From Moringa oleifera (Eukaryota; Streptophyta; Magnoliopsida; Brassicales; Moringaceae): DNA of 64,000 nucleotides. The notes beneath the pieces were generated by a model. The model made no database searches. It saw only the letters and a program-made list of their open reading frames with translations, and was not told the DNA's origin. Made by a program: the position numbers and the translations under genes. The DNA is taken from the NCBI GenBank assembly GCA_021397835.1, contig JAJFZO010000087.1:124001-188000 (forward strand), given 5' to 3'. Positions 25,078-36,589 of this stretch are shown one piece after another; the first letter of the stretch is position 1, and each line of letters opens with the position of its first letter.

Positions 25078-27566
25078 AACAATCATACTGAAACAAAGGA
25101 GCAACAAGTGTGGGCGAAAATACCATGACTTTCCTATGATTGGCCTTGACGACCCCAAAATTACGCTGGTCGTGGTGCTGTCGACTATCGATAGCCAGCC
25201 TGTCCAGTTCCGGGAGATCACGAGAACCCAATCGAGAATAAACCTGGAAACAAAGCAGAATAGGAAGCCGGCATTAGTAAAGCCATGTACTCCCGCAGGG
25301 CCGCAGATGAACAAGGAAAATATCAGAGAAGACTTGAAACACAACCTTTTGAGGAAGATGAAGCAGCTGAAAGCTGAGAGCTGAGAGGAGAGCTTCGACT
25401 CGGGGACTGATGAAAGAGGCAGATTATGGCAAGAAAGACCCCGACTGTATGACCGACCCCAATATGTAAAGGAAGGCAAGAAGAAGAAAGTGAGGGATGG
25501 CAAGTAGATCATAAGGCGGTCATCATAACAGGGTAATTATGTATATTACACTATATAATTTAATCAAGAATAAAAGAAACCCAGAATAAATAGTGGAAAA
25601 AATGGAAGGATATAGAGGGGGAGAGAAACGTGCCAAAATCTTATAGCGAGAGCCGACTTTATCGACAGGCAGAAATTGGGACAGCCAAGGGTGGAGATTC
25701 TCCCGTCGGGATGGCATTTTTTTCCATCTCAACTTTTCCTGTGTGTGGACAACTTTGCCCCTAAAAAGAGTGTGGTCTGTATCCGGAACCGTCTGATGAG
25801 AAGTGGGTCCCGCTTTTGGCATGTCCAAGGCGGCGCCAGTACACACGTGTGTGTGTCTATGCCCCACGAACAAAGAACCCTACCACTTGGCTGTCCCGTT
25901 GCCAAGCAAATGGACAGTGAGAGATTGGGCGAACCCAAAAAAATAAAAAAGCCTTCAATGGCGTACTACTTAGTCAGCGGAGTTAAACCGCCATTTGTCC
26001 ATCCCTCCGAAGCGATTGCAGTCAAGCAATCCCACCGATGGATTCCAAGTTTTCATTCAGTTGGGAACTTCCCTTAATTCAAAGGCTCAAACAGTTGAGA
26101 TTATTTTGAAACTTTGCAATTCGGTCAATAAATCTCTCCGGAGGAGGACTTCAAATTCGATATATAGTCGGAGTCATGCATGTAGTCAGTCTCAAAAAAA
26201 GAAAAAAGAAAACTGATGACGGCTAGAGGCAATAATGAAGAGAGAGCTACAATGGAAGAAACCAAAGCAGGCAGGTCTTCCCTTGTTATTGTAAGGACTA
26301 TTTGGGGTCGCACTTTATGATGGGATGTGTGAGCACAAAACAAAAGCTAGCTTATTTACTCTAATCTGGTAATCTGATATTGGTACAGTTGCTTACCTGC
26401 TTTCCATGCCAAGAAAAGAATGGGAGAAGGAAACAGGAGACAATAAATCACGAGAGCAAATTAACGATGAAGAGGCACACCCATAAAGTATTATAGAGTC
26501 AGATGTTTTGTTTGTTAATGAAACACTTTTCAAGATACTTTGTTACTTGGTTAGCTTTATTTCTTGTTTTGGTTATGAGTGATGGCTAATGCTGCCCTCA
26601 CAGAAAGGGTGACGGGCATGAGGTAAAAAATCTTTCAACCTTCTTCAGCGGCCGAATACTGAACTCAAAGGAGAGGGCGAGGGCAAGGGCGAGGGCATGA
26701 CCTAGCTCTTCCCTCCTTCGTATCTAAAGTAAGACCCTTGAGGTTCTAACCGAGGCCCACCCTACAAAGTCCAAATCGATTTCTCATCACTCTGGCCCAT
26801 CACTCGACGGGTGAATATCAGGATCCTCACCACCCTTTTTACACGTCTGTTTTCATTTGGCATGAGTCCCATCTCCCTCTCTCTCAGTTGCATTGAAGTA
26901 TTAGTACCCCGAAGTTAGAAGGGCATATGCAGCAGAGGGGCATTCCAGGGTTAACATGTTCCAAGTTTATTCAATCAAGCTTTGTTATTAACCAAGTCAA
27001 CTCAATCCCCCCCAATCTGCTTCCTTTAGTCTGCTGATCCGTGCAGGGATGGGAAGAAGGACACCGAGCAACACGTCAATAGGGCCCATACTCCACTCTT
27101 AGTTTCCATAAATAATCTAACAATGCCTCATGTACACTTGGATTTTAGAAAATTTAGGGGTAAGAGCAAAATATCAATGAAGACAATGATGAGGATCCAG
27201 ACAGTTCTGTCAAAAGCAAGTAGCTACTGCCATTCTATCTTCTGTCCACTTGCACAATATTGTCTGGACTTTGTAACTTCGTAACTGTTTAAGGAATCAT
27301 GTCCTTTCCAAGTCATCACTAATTGTTTGCATCCATCAAGCACATTTCAGTGTTCAAGAAGAGCAATAAATGTAGTTCCCCATATGGCAAAGGTAAAAAA
27401 TTCATATCAAGACCATATTTTGCATTAATCAAAGACCACAAGGAACAGCATCCAGCATCAACCATGCATCCAACATCAAAGACAAAAAGCAATAATAGCT
27501 GCATTATGGTCCACCAATCACATTAAGATGCTGCCATCCTGTATTATGCAAACCCTCATCCACTCA

Positions 27567-27640
27567 CCCTAATTTTTGTCCGGACAGGCATTCCACAAGT
27601 GATTTTCCCTAATTTTGTCAAGACAGGCATTAAAACAAGT
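27567..27640. repeat. Imperfect direct repeat, two 34-bp units
   Basis: Units 27567-27600 and 27607-27640 share CCCTAATTTT, GACAGGCATT and ACAAGT with several substitutions, at a period of about 40 bp. Intergenic. Confidence 0.75.
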
Positions 27641-28959
27641 TACATTCAAACATTGGTAGTCTTATAAGAGGAATACTTTACAATGACGGCCATAGAATAA
27701 TAGCCAATCTTGGTAGGAAGTTTCTACCTTCCTTCTAAAACAATATTTCAATGTTGTGAAGTTCTGTATTTTCACTTCTTCCTCCATGCGCATCTCATGA
27801 GCCAGCAGTTTAGGTGAAAAGGGAAATAGGCACATGAGAAGACTATAGTGTTACCAACAGATCATTCCCCAATATCATTTAAGACTAAATTACACACACT
27901 TCTCTTCTAGGTATAGAGAAAAATCACAGACTCCCCTACGAATACCTTTCAACCTAACATAACATTTTACTTTACTACCTTCAATTTATCATCAAAGTAA
28001 CAAATACAATTAAAAACTCAATTATAAATTTTCTTTACGTTCTAATTTAATGATGACATCAAACAAATGAAGCAAACTGTAAAAAGATCAAATTCAAAAA
28101 AAAAAAAAAAGTTATCACATCAAAGAAATTTATGACATGACAGACACATTGAGCTTATTTGATAATTTCTGTCGACAAGTTTTTTACCACCCAAAAAATA
28201 AAAATAAAAATAAAGCATACATATTCTTACATACCAAACTAGAAAAAGATTGACATAAAAATAAAAAAGACTTACAAAGAATGATTTGACATAAAATTTG
28301 AGAGTCAAACAATTATTAATTGAAGTGTTCTTTATATATGTCACCTTCATAACAAGTTGAAGGTATAGAAGTTACTTTCACAACTCTGTTTGCAGTTCCT
28401 TCTGATTTCTCATCCTACTTACAGTAGTATTGTGTTAATCAATCCTATTCCTTAGAACTTAGCAATGAATCATAAAGATAAATGTTCGCATCAATTATGC
28501 AATAGCATCTCTCAATATAATTTCACTATTTCCTTACATTTCAAGGCATCAATGCTCATTCTACCTATAGAATTAGAACTTTGTGAAAGCAAAAAGAGAA
28601 ACTAGAGTAAACAATTTCCACCAAAAATATAAATGAAATAAAGTTATTTATAGCAGAAAGAGAACAAGAAAAAGAGAGAACAAAAAAGAAAAAAAAAAAA
28701 AGGAATGGTACAAGTAAACACTCACCTTTATAGACAAATGAAAGTAGGCACTGGACCCTACTCCCCACACTTTTTCATTCTGGTAACCACCACTCATCTC
28801 AGTGTGTGGGGTCACACCCTGGGCAATGGAAAAGGGGTGAAGTTTCAGCAACGCCAGTATGAGGAATCGTCAAGATGCAGCCCTCTCATGGTCATGGACA
28901 ATCACCCATTTTTACATTAACAAACATGTGGATGGTCGGTGGGAAGGTTTCCAGCTTGA

Positions 28960-30863
28960 TCACAAGGCCTGTGTATTTCCTATGGTTTTGCGCTCAAATT
29001 CCTTGATGGTATTAGCAATCTTCTTCATGTTATCATCGTACACAAAAGGGAGCTTATTGTACCATGTCACCTCCTTCTTGGCTGACTGAGGGAGGTATTG
29101 CCTGCACAGCTCCTCATGCACTGTTATGGAGTTGTGGTAGTGATAATAGCGTATCTTTGTCTCTGTCTTGTGTAAGGTCTTCCCAACTACATTCTCCGAC
29201 ATGTGCACTCCAGTGGCATAGGCATTCTTTGCTTGAATGGCATACTTCCTATCACGCCGGATTCCAGTTCTCGATTCCCTGAACAAGAGTTTCTCGAATC
29301 CCCATTGCCTGAATTGTAAAAATACAAGACCAAAATATATATATATATATATATGAATAATATATAACATGACAAAGAGGAGGTAACTGTACATCCCTCA
29401 ATTAAATCTCTAATATGGAAAGATATAGACGAGTAATTTCCATGGTTGTTAACCTCCAAGCAACAAAAAAAAAAAGTGAGTTCTTAATTGCAGATCCCAG
29501 GGACATCCAACTACCTTCTAACTCTCTGGTTTGAGGAGAAGGCAAATCAAATTCTAGCAAATCTAGTTTGCTATAAGCCACACAATTATCCTAACTCGCA
29601 ATTTCGTTAGAACATGTAAATGCATCTAGCTGTTCTATCAGGATGTTTCTACTCCTGAATGCACCTTATGGAAAAATCTTACAACTCTCACAGCAATCAA
29701 AACGGAAAGGGCACACACCTTGGATAATCTTGAGTGGAATCGTTCAAACAGAGTGAACTGGACATTGGGTTCTGCTCAATAGTGAACTGAGTGTAATCAG
29801 AGAACTCGTTTAGAACCGATTCCAGGGTATTCCCACCAGGCAAATAGATATACTCATCCACGTCGAAATAAAATGTCCAATTGGCAGCGTGCCGGTATCT
29901 GTGCAGACAGTCATTCACCACTAAGAACTGGTTATAGTAATAGCCATCGTACTCTGCCTGAGCCCTTATATCCTGCACGGTTGCCCTCCCAGCTCGTACC
30001 CACGGCTCCAAGGCCGCTCTGACCTCCGGCGTCACTCCACCAGCATCATGAAACACGAAATGGGAACTGGGTCCAAAGAACCAGGCATGGTAAGCCATCC
30101 ATTCCCTCATCCTAGCTGCGCTCAGGTTCCCGTACAAGGAAGACCCGCAATAGAGATACTCGTACTGATAAGGTGGGTGGTACCTCGAGTCATTGTAAGA
30201 TCCCGGTGCCTCCTCCAAGGCCATGAACTTCTCGTACTTTCTGGGCGACTCGCCGTAGTAGGCATTGACGAGCAGCTTGCCACCGAGGTTGTCCTGGTTA
30301 GGGTTCACCGGGAAAGTGCAATTGACGACGACCACAGTATAAACACGGCCGTAACCCCAATCTGGAAGAATCTTGTGGGCTTTGGCCCTGATAGAAGAAC
30401 CGTTGTTGGAGATCCACTCACATTTGAACCAAGGACGCCCAAACACGTGGATGGGCTTGGATGCGAGACCAACCACCGCGAACGTCCGGGAGCCACCGCG
30501 ATAGGCGCCCATCTGGACAAAAAGAGCGGCCGCGTTACCGTAGGCTTGAAAGACCCGCTTGTTAGGATCAGTGGGTTTTGAGGAGGAGTATTTCTGCGCT
30601 GCTACCGGGTTAGCTGAAAAGGATGTGTTGGCCGATGCATTGGTGGCGACTACAGAAGTGACGGGGATGGTAGTCGGGGCAGGGATGGCGGAGCAAGGGC
30701 GAGTGGTGGAGAGGAGGTTTTGGTAGTAAGGAGGGAGGTTCCAGATGAGCATAACCAGGGTGAGCGCTATCAATGTGGCGACGAAGGGCTTAGTTTCAAA
30801 GCAAAGGAAGAACTTACCGACGGTGGCGCTTGGGCCGGTTGTCGGCAAGGTGTCCTTCCTCAT
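28960..30863 (-). CDS. GALS: GT92 (DUF23) galactan beta-1,4-galactosyltransferase-like protein
   Basis: This enzyme resembles the plant GALS family, Golgi type II membrane proteins that extend beta-1,4-galactan side chains of pectic rhamnogalacturonan I using UDP-galactose. Exons 30863-29719 and 29308-28960 join in phase (AG/G) to about 497 residues. A transmembrane anchor lies near residues 27-46 (FVATLIALTLVMLIWNL), then a proline/serine-rich stem. The conserved region starts at YGNAAALFVQMGAYRGG. The GT92 domain shows YLYCGSSLYGNL (about 236-247), FVFHDAGG, the acidic metal-site motif FDVDEYIYLP (about 333-342) and FTIEQNPMSS. The second exon has WGFEKL, RRDRKYA, TGVHMSE and the YHYHNSI segment typical of the family. 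Which GALS subclade it belongs to is not resolved. Confidence 0.92.
29335..29354. repeat. (AT)n microsatellite in the GT92-gene intron
   Basis: An AT run of about 10 units lies close to the acceptor end of the single intron (29309-29718) of the GALS-like gene. Confidence 0.9.
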
Positions 30864-33800
30864 TCGTGGCGATGAAGGCGGTGGTGACGGTGTCGGTGAT
30901 TGTTTTACTTTTATTATAATATATTAGTGATGATGATTAGCGGGGCATTAGTATGTAATAGAGGGAAGTATATTGATGCACAAAGGTCAAAGAAGAGTCA
31001 TAAAGGACACAGAAACCAGTAAAGAGCGACCTTTGGTTTTCTCCCACTAGGCCATATTATAAGAGCTCAAAGGAGGTGGAATGCAGCGGTGCATAATTAG
31101 GGCTTGATCTCCCCGTTATTACGAAAGTGACACTAGAGCTCAGGCTGTCGGCTGGTCGCTGTTATTTTACTGGCAAAAACTGGATGGGTGATTATGGGGT
31201 GAGTGGCGATGATTTTTGATTGCAGGCTGGCTCTTTTTGTAAAGTTTGCGCAGGTGGACCCCATCAGGGACCTCCTTCCTGTCAACGACAAACTCCACCC
31301 TCCCTGTTTTAACGGCTTCGCTTCCCTAATTCCCCTGCTTCTCACTTGTTACATTCTCTTCTCAAAATCCCGAATTTGTAAAGGAGCCATCTTTCTTGCT
31401 TCTGGCATCATCATGTTTAGGTCATTGGTACATTGTCCTGTGCTGGCTTTTCTTATCATCCCACTACCCCTAACCAAGGAAAGCTCCCCTTTTTTTCTTG
31501 ATTTCTGGGTTTTCATAAGGATAGAAGTGAATGCGCACGAAAACTTACGCAACACTCAAAACAAAATCTATCCTGTTCCGAGGAGAGGAAACCGCTGTGA
31601 TGGGTTTAAAGGGAGAGATTAAAATATATGATTTCCAGGGACGAAACAGATTGATGTAACATGGCTGTATAATAGCTTTAAGTGGTTTATTTCAGATGAA
31701 GGTGGCATGTGCACACCGTTAGAATATTGAATAACAAATGATAAATATTCTTCACTGCCCAATAACAAATGCAAAAAGGTACAGTAAAACCAAAGTTAGA
31801 TTGCAACCCTGGAAGACACTAGATTACTTTTCCAAGAAACTTCCATCCGCGGAAACCAGATGTTCTTTCCAGACAACACAGGTCAGCATTTGAATCCCAG
31901 GTAACCGGATAAAGAGGTATGTGAAACTCTTCTGTTTCCTGGTTGTTACAGTGACTTGAGAATTAAAAACCAAACTGTACATAAAGCTCTGTCGTGATCA
32001 ACGGAAGTATGATGGCTTGCGTGGTAACAATGATGGAAGAAATTGTAGGAATCAGAGATAAAAAAGGAAATGATGGTACCCAAGTGAGAGAAGAGGCCGT
32101 TTTCACCACATCTTTTTTCTGGGTTCTTGCTTTCTCTTCGGCATTGTAACAGTACGAAATGACCAACCAACCAAACTTGGTTTTTTGCAAGAACTAGACG
32201 AGGAAGAAGAGGGCCATATCTAATGACATTTTTCTTTCTATAATTTAGCAATTTAACATGTGTCGGTGGTTGGTGATTAGGTAATGATTCTTTGGTTAAT
32301 AACGGTCAAAAATGGAGTTGGGCGTTTATCATATCTGCAAAGCCCCTTAAAACAGGTTCGTCCTGTTGGAGTCACATGCGTAGGGACAGCCGGACAGGTT
32401 CGTTCTGTTGCCCCACTGTATGTGTTAATGGCGCTCTGGCAGCATCAGATGAGCTAGCAGAGCAAGCAAGCGAGTAAAGGGGACCAGATGCCCAAGCCCG
32501 TTAAAGAAAATGACATTTCACGTCCTCTGTTTCTTTGTTTTTTTTTCTAATAAAAATGCTTGAATTCAGGATCCCTTCCAATTTTAGAGTATAAAATTAA
32601 AACAAGTGTCCATAGCCTTGTAAAAAAAAAAAAAAAAACAGAATTGGTATCATTGCTCGTGAAGGGGTTATTATCGTGGGTATACTCGAAGCAAAAACGG
32701 TGAGACTTCGTCTTCTTGTACATTTTACTCGAGCATACCAAAAATACTTTTTGATTTCCTGACTTTCTTATTGGTGGGTACAACCAAATCCTTGAATATG
32801 TAGTCACTTCATGACTCATGCTTGCATTGCAATATACTTTATTTGTTGGAGCCCAAATTACTGTTACTTGAAGGGCTCACACATTTTTACCCAACACTCT
32901 CTGCCCTCTACTCCTAACTAATTCACCGAATTAAAAATACCCAGGAAGATAACAAAAGCATTACTCTAAATTACCATTTGCTTCCAGCAAAGCCAAGCCA
33001 CAGAGTTTGGCATGGTGCCAAAGGAAGACCGGATCCTCAATTCAGTACCCTTTAATTTGTTATTTTGTTTCCAGGAATCATGGAAGTAACTCCAGATCCT
33101 CAATCACATTAATTACTTCTATAACAGAGGAAAGGAACCCGACACACTGTGCGACCTGGATCTGCACATCCGTCAACAAAAGAACACTTCAAACATATTA
33201 CACAAAACTTACCTTTCTGCTGTTTTCATTTAACAACTTCATTAATGAATTGCTTCATATATACTATAACAAATTAATTGTAGATTTGCAGTCTTTTTAT
33301 AGTACGAGGTGTCAGTCAGCCCTATCAGACCAGGTGGCTGCAGGAGTCTGTCTTCCTATAATGTAAGCAATGGAATCCTATCTTCAAGTACTCTGTTATC
33401 GTAGATCCACCAGTGAGTCAGAGATTCAATGGTGGGGTGTCATCATCTATGGTTGATTAGTCAATGAACGTGGTAGATTGACACGATTGGGGCTTGGATC
33501 ACGGCTACTCCACTCCAGCCCACATGTATCTTCAGCAAAACACAAGAAAGCTTATTATCAGTTTTAATAATGCAAAAACTATGAATGGGGCCTCTTAAAG
33601 GGGGCTATCCTGGATTATCAATGAGCAAAATATGCTTTTAGGGGGACGTACCCTTTGCCATGCCCATTACGAAGAGGGAGAAGCAAGATTCACAAATCCA
33701 CACCCTCTGCAGGCTAGAGATGATTGCTCAATTTGGAAATTCAAAATGAACAAGCTCCCGTTAAGTAGATACAGCCAACAGAATCAACAATGGTGACCAA

Positions 33801-33948
33801 CTGCTTGGATGCGGATGCTCCCTGCACTTGTGTTTTTCTTCTCTTTTTATAACCACAGAATCTAACCCACCTCTCATTTTCAAAAATCGCAAAATCTCTC
33901 TCTTCTCTCTGTCTCTGTCTCTCTCTCTGCTATCACTCTAATAATCCC
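30864..33948. other. Divergent intergenic region between the GT92 gene (minus) and the F-box/kelch gene (plus)
   Basis: About 3.1 kb lies between two divergently transcribed genes. AT-rich TATA-like sequence (TTATAATAAAAG on the minus strand) lies at about 30905-30925, within 60 bp of the GALS-like ATG. No supported coding frame lies between. A frame from 31203 has a GTG, not ATG, at its head and no recognisable domain. Confidence 0.45.
33845..33852 (+). promoter_or_regulatory. TATA box and CT-rich leader of the F-box/kelch gene
   Basis: TTTTATAA at about 33845-33852 lies 100 bp before the ATG at 33949. A CT-rich stretch (33895-33930) sits between, as is common in plant 5' leaders. This fits a short untranslated leader. 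Position and composition are the only evidence. Confidence 0.55.
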
Positions 33949-35205
33949 ATGTCAGACAGCTGCAACTCTAAGCATTTCTCATGGCTAATGAAATCCTGCT
34001 TCCCCAACCCACATGACAACAAATCCTTCACTCCAGTTCACCATCCCAGAACCACTATATCCTCTCTCCCCGACGACCTCCTCCTTGAATGCCTCTCAAG
34101 GGTCTCTTCCTCCTCTCTTCCAACCCTCGGCCTCGTCTGCCGCCGCTGGTCCCGTCTCCTTCTCTCTTCTCACTTCGTGCACCTCCGCCGCCACCTCCAA
34201 CTCCTGCAACCCTCCCTCTTCGCCATCTCTCCCACCGACTGCGGCCTCTTTGCCGCCGCTCTCCCTTTCCAATCCGACAACGCTTCATGGAAAGTGGTTC
34301 TCGCTGCCCCCATAAGCTCGGTTTCCCTTCAGGACGTTCAGGGGTTGCTGTCCCATGCACGGGCAGCAGCGATCGGCCCTCGGATCTACATTATCGGCAG
34401 AAACACGATGGTAAGATACGACACTTGGACGGCAACCGTAATTTCCAGATCTTCCACCATCTTCCCTCGCAAAAAGTTTGCCAGCGCGGTGGTTTCCGGC
34501 AAAATATATGTGGCTGGTGGCGGCGGTTCTAGAGCTGGGGCAGCCGCGGCGGAAGCCGTGGAGGAGTACGATCCCGAGTGCGACAGGTGGCGCGTGGTCG
34601 CTCAGGCCCCAAGGAGGAGGTACGGATGCATTGGGGCAGCCGCGGACGGAGTATTCTACGTGATAGGGGGGTTGAAGATTGGCGGGGTGGCTGGAAACGA
34701 GATCTCACGGGCTGCCGCCGCTGGAGCAGAGGCGCACGTGTACGCGAGCTCCATGGATCTATACGATGTGGAGGCGCGTGCTTGGTTGAGGAGCCGGGCG
34801 GTGCCAGGTGGAGGGTGCGTGGTGGCAGCGTGCGCCGCGTTGGGGTACGTGTACGTGCTGGCCAGCCATGCGGTGGAGCTGTCGTTCTGGCGATTCGACG
34901 GGCGAAGGAAGAGTGTTAGTGGTGGTGGGTTCGGGGAGTGGTGCAGGATAAAGAGTCCACCATTGCCAACTCAGGTGAGAGTGGACAGTACAGTGAGGTT
35001 TAGCTGCGTAGGAGTGGGAGATAAGGTAGTGTTGGTACAGGTGGTGGGGTGCATCGATGACCTGTTAAGGAGGAGTGGGAGGAGCCAGCGGGGACTGAGA
35101 GAAGGGCTGGTATTGGTGTATGATACGGCGGGTGGGGAGTGGTGCAGAGGGCCGAATCTGCCGGAGGTGGTTGGACGCGCTGCGTGCGAGTGCGTTGAGT
35201 GCTAA
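33949..35205 (+). CDS. F-box/kelch-repeat protein
   Basis: This is a probable substrate receptor of an SCF-type E3 ubiquitin ligase. The single exon gives 418 residues. An F-box lies at about residues 36-80: ISSLPDDLLLECLSRV, then LGLVCRRWSRLLLS, the usual SKP1-binding pattern. Kelch-type beta-propeller repeats follow, with AAAIGPRIYIIGRN, ASAVVSGKIYVAGGGG, EEYDPECDRWRVV, RRRYGCIGAAADGVFYVIGG, MDLYDVEARAWLR and GLVLVYDTAGGEWCRGPNLP. The N-terminal peptide SKHFSWLMKSCFPNP resembles the At5g26960-type subgroup (from memory). The coding sequence is strikingly GC-rich compared with its flanks. The substrate is unknown. Confidence 0.92.
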   Translation: MSDSCNSKHFSWLMKSCFPNPHDNKSFTPVHHPRTTISSLPDDLLLECLSRVSSSSLPTLGLVCRRWSRLLLSSHFVHLRRHLQLLQPSLFAISPTDCGLFAAALPFQSDNASWKVVLAAPISSVSLQDVQGLLSHARAAAIGPRIYIIGRNTMVRYDTWTATVISRSSTIFPRKKFASAVVSGKIYVAGGGGSRAGAAAAEAVEEYDPECDRWRVVAQAPRRRYGCIGAAADGVFYVIGGLKIGGVAGNEISRAAAAGAEAHVYASSMDLYDVEARAWLRSRAVPGGGCVVAACAALGYVYVLASHAVELSFWRFDGRRKSVSGGGFGEWCRIKSPPLPTQVRVDSTVRFSCVGVGDKVVLVQVVGCIDDLLRRSGRSQRGLREGLVLVYDTAGGEWCRGPNLPEVVGRAACECVEC

Positions 35206-36589
35206 AGTTAAGAGCGGGCACCTGTAGCTTGGGTAGGAGACAAAATGATGCGGAATGGCGATGGTGACAATTTGTTGGGCCTTGTAAACAGCGTTATGGC
35301 TTTTGCATTTGGGCCTACTGAAGTATTAACAGGGACCTGGTCCTTTTTATCCCTATCTGATTTTTGGGTATTTTTCACCATTTAATTAACTTGCTAATTT
35401 TCCATCATGGAAAATGCCTGATTACTGTGGATAAGCATAAATGATTAAGGATTTGTTAAGTTTTGAAATGAGTATTGGGAAAACATGATTAAAGAATCTA
35501 ATTTACTTGGATGCATGGAGTTTAGAGTTTCAATGATTGGAAGGAGGTAAGATGCGTGAAATAAACAAAAATTGATCCATCATATTTTTGAGATTCCCTC
35601 CAAAGTAAGAATAATGTGTGGCAATTAATATATTGGTGCATTTGGCTGTATTCAATTGAGATGAGGATATAATCTATTAAAACTAATTGAAAAAAAACCT
35701 TAAATACAAAATCAAATCAAATCAAAGGTGTAACAGTTAGAAAATACAACAGCTCATGGCTTAGGTGACATTTGTCTGAGGGGTGTATCTACCATGTGTG
35801 GCAATCTAAAACAGTGCAATTTCTCAATAATTATGAAGTCCTAAAGAAGGGCTATGGAATATTTACCTTTTGTTCTTTCTCTTTCTTTTTTTAAAGTTTC
35901 TTCTTGGTGTTATTATTTCGTGCTCACTAAGTCTAGCTGACAGTGAAAGGCAGCGTATCCATTTCCATGTCGTAAGATGCTCTACAACTCACCACACCCA
36001 GGAAAATCAAAAAGAGATATAGGGGCTTTAATAAGTTAGACAGCCTCCATCCTAATCTTTGCATGAATCTCCCCCAAATTCAACACGCCCCAGAAAGATA
36101 ACAGAGAAAATAAGGCTGCACGCTCAGAATCGAATATTGGAATTCTCTTGAGCCGATCGAGATTCCAGACTGCATGCTTTCCCCATTCACTAGAAAGACC
36201 TTGACTTTCATGTCTCTTGTGTTATGCCCACCAACTTCTCCTTCCTAGAAGGAATCCCAAACTGTTTCAGGGACCCATGTTGCCTTTTCAAGCGACATTT
36301 ACCCATTTTTCAATTATCATTTTATCTACGTTTCATTCACTTCCTGAAATTCTCATAACAACACCAACAACAACAATAACAATCATGCATATCTAACTAT
36401 GTTTATTGTGTGCATGCTGTTACATTACACATGCACTCTGTGTTAGACTGAGTTACCCGCTGGCTTCCTCTTTGCACCAGGGTTTGAAAACAACACTCCC
36501 TGCTTTTTCTCCCATAAATATTCTCCGTCTGCTCTGCAAATCTCACCACCAACTCTCTCTGCACCAAAACCAAGCATAGTAATCCGACC
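35206..36589. other. Intergenic between the F-box/kelch and DC1 genes
   Basis: About 1.4 kb of AT-rich sequence. The left part should be the F-box gene 3' untranslated region. The right end carries the DC1-gene promoter, with a CAA-rich patch at 36362-36381 and a TATA-like ATAAATA at 36514-36520. No other gene is seen. Confidence 0.5.
36514..36520 (+). promoter_or_regulatory. TATA-like element of the DC1-domain gene
   Basis: ATAAATA lies 70 bp before the ATG at 36590 in otherwise mixed sequence, at a plausible core-promoter spacing. Confidence 0.5.

Larger units (their letters stand above)
24960..28959. other. Intergenic: PLATZ leader/promoter and 3' flank of the GT92 gene
   Basis: The first 500 bp probably hold one or more noncoding leader exons of the PLATZ gene, with a putative acceptor at TTTGCATCAG above 24977 and another above about 25244. 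A GA microsatellite sits at 25037-25072. The rest, about 25500-28900, is AT-rich with no supported gene. A diverged 40-bp repeat pair lies at 27567-27640. The stretch just below 28960 should hold the 3' untranslated region of the GT92 gene. Confidence 0.5.

Noticed and set aside
25676..26077. Plus-strand 133-codon frame near the PLATZ upstream region
   Set aside because: It overlaps minus-strand frames of similar length and has no recognisable motif; likely chance.
31203..31622. Plus-strand 139-codon frame upstream of the GT92 gene
   Set aside because: Its head codon is GTG, no domain is recognisable, and it lies in the promoter region of a well-supported gene.
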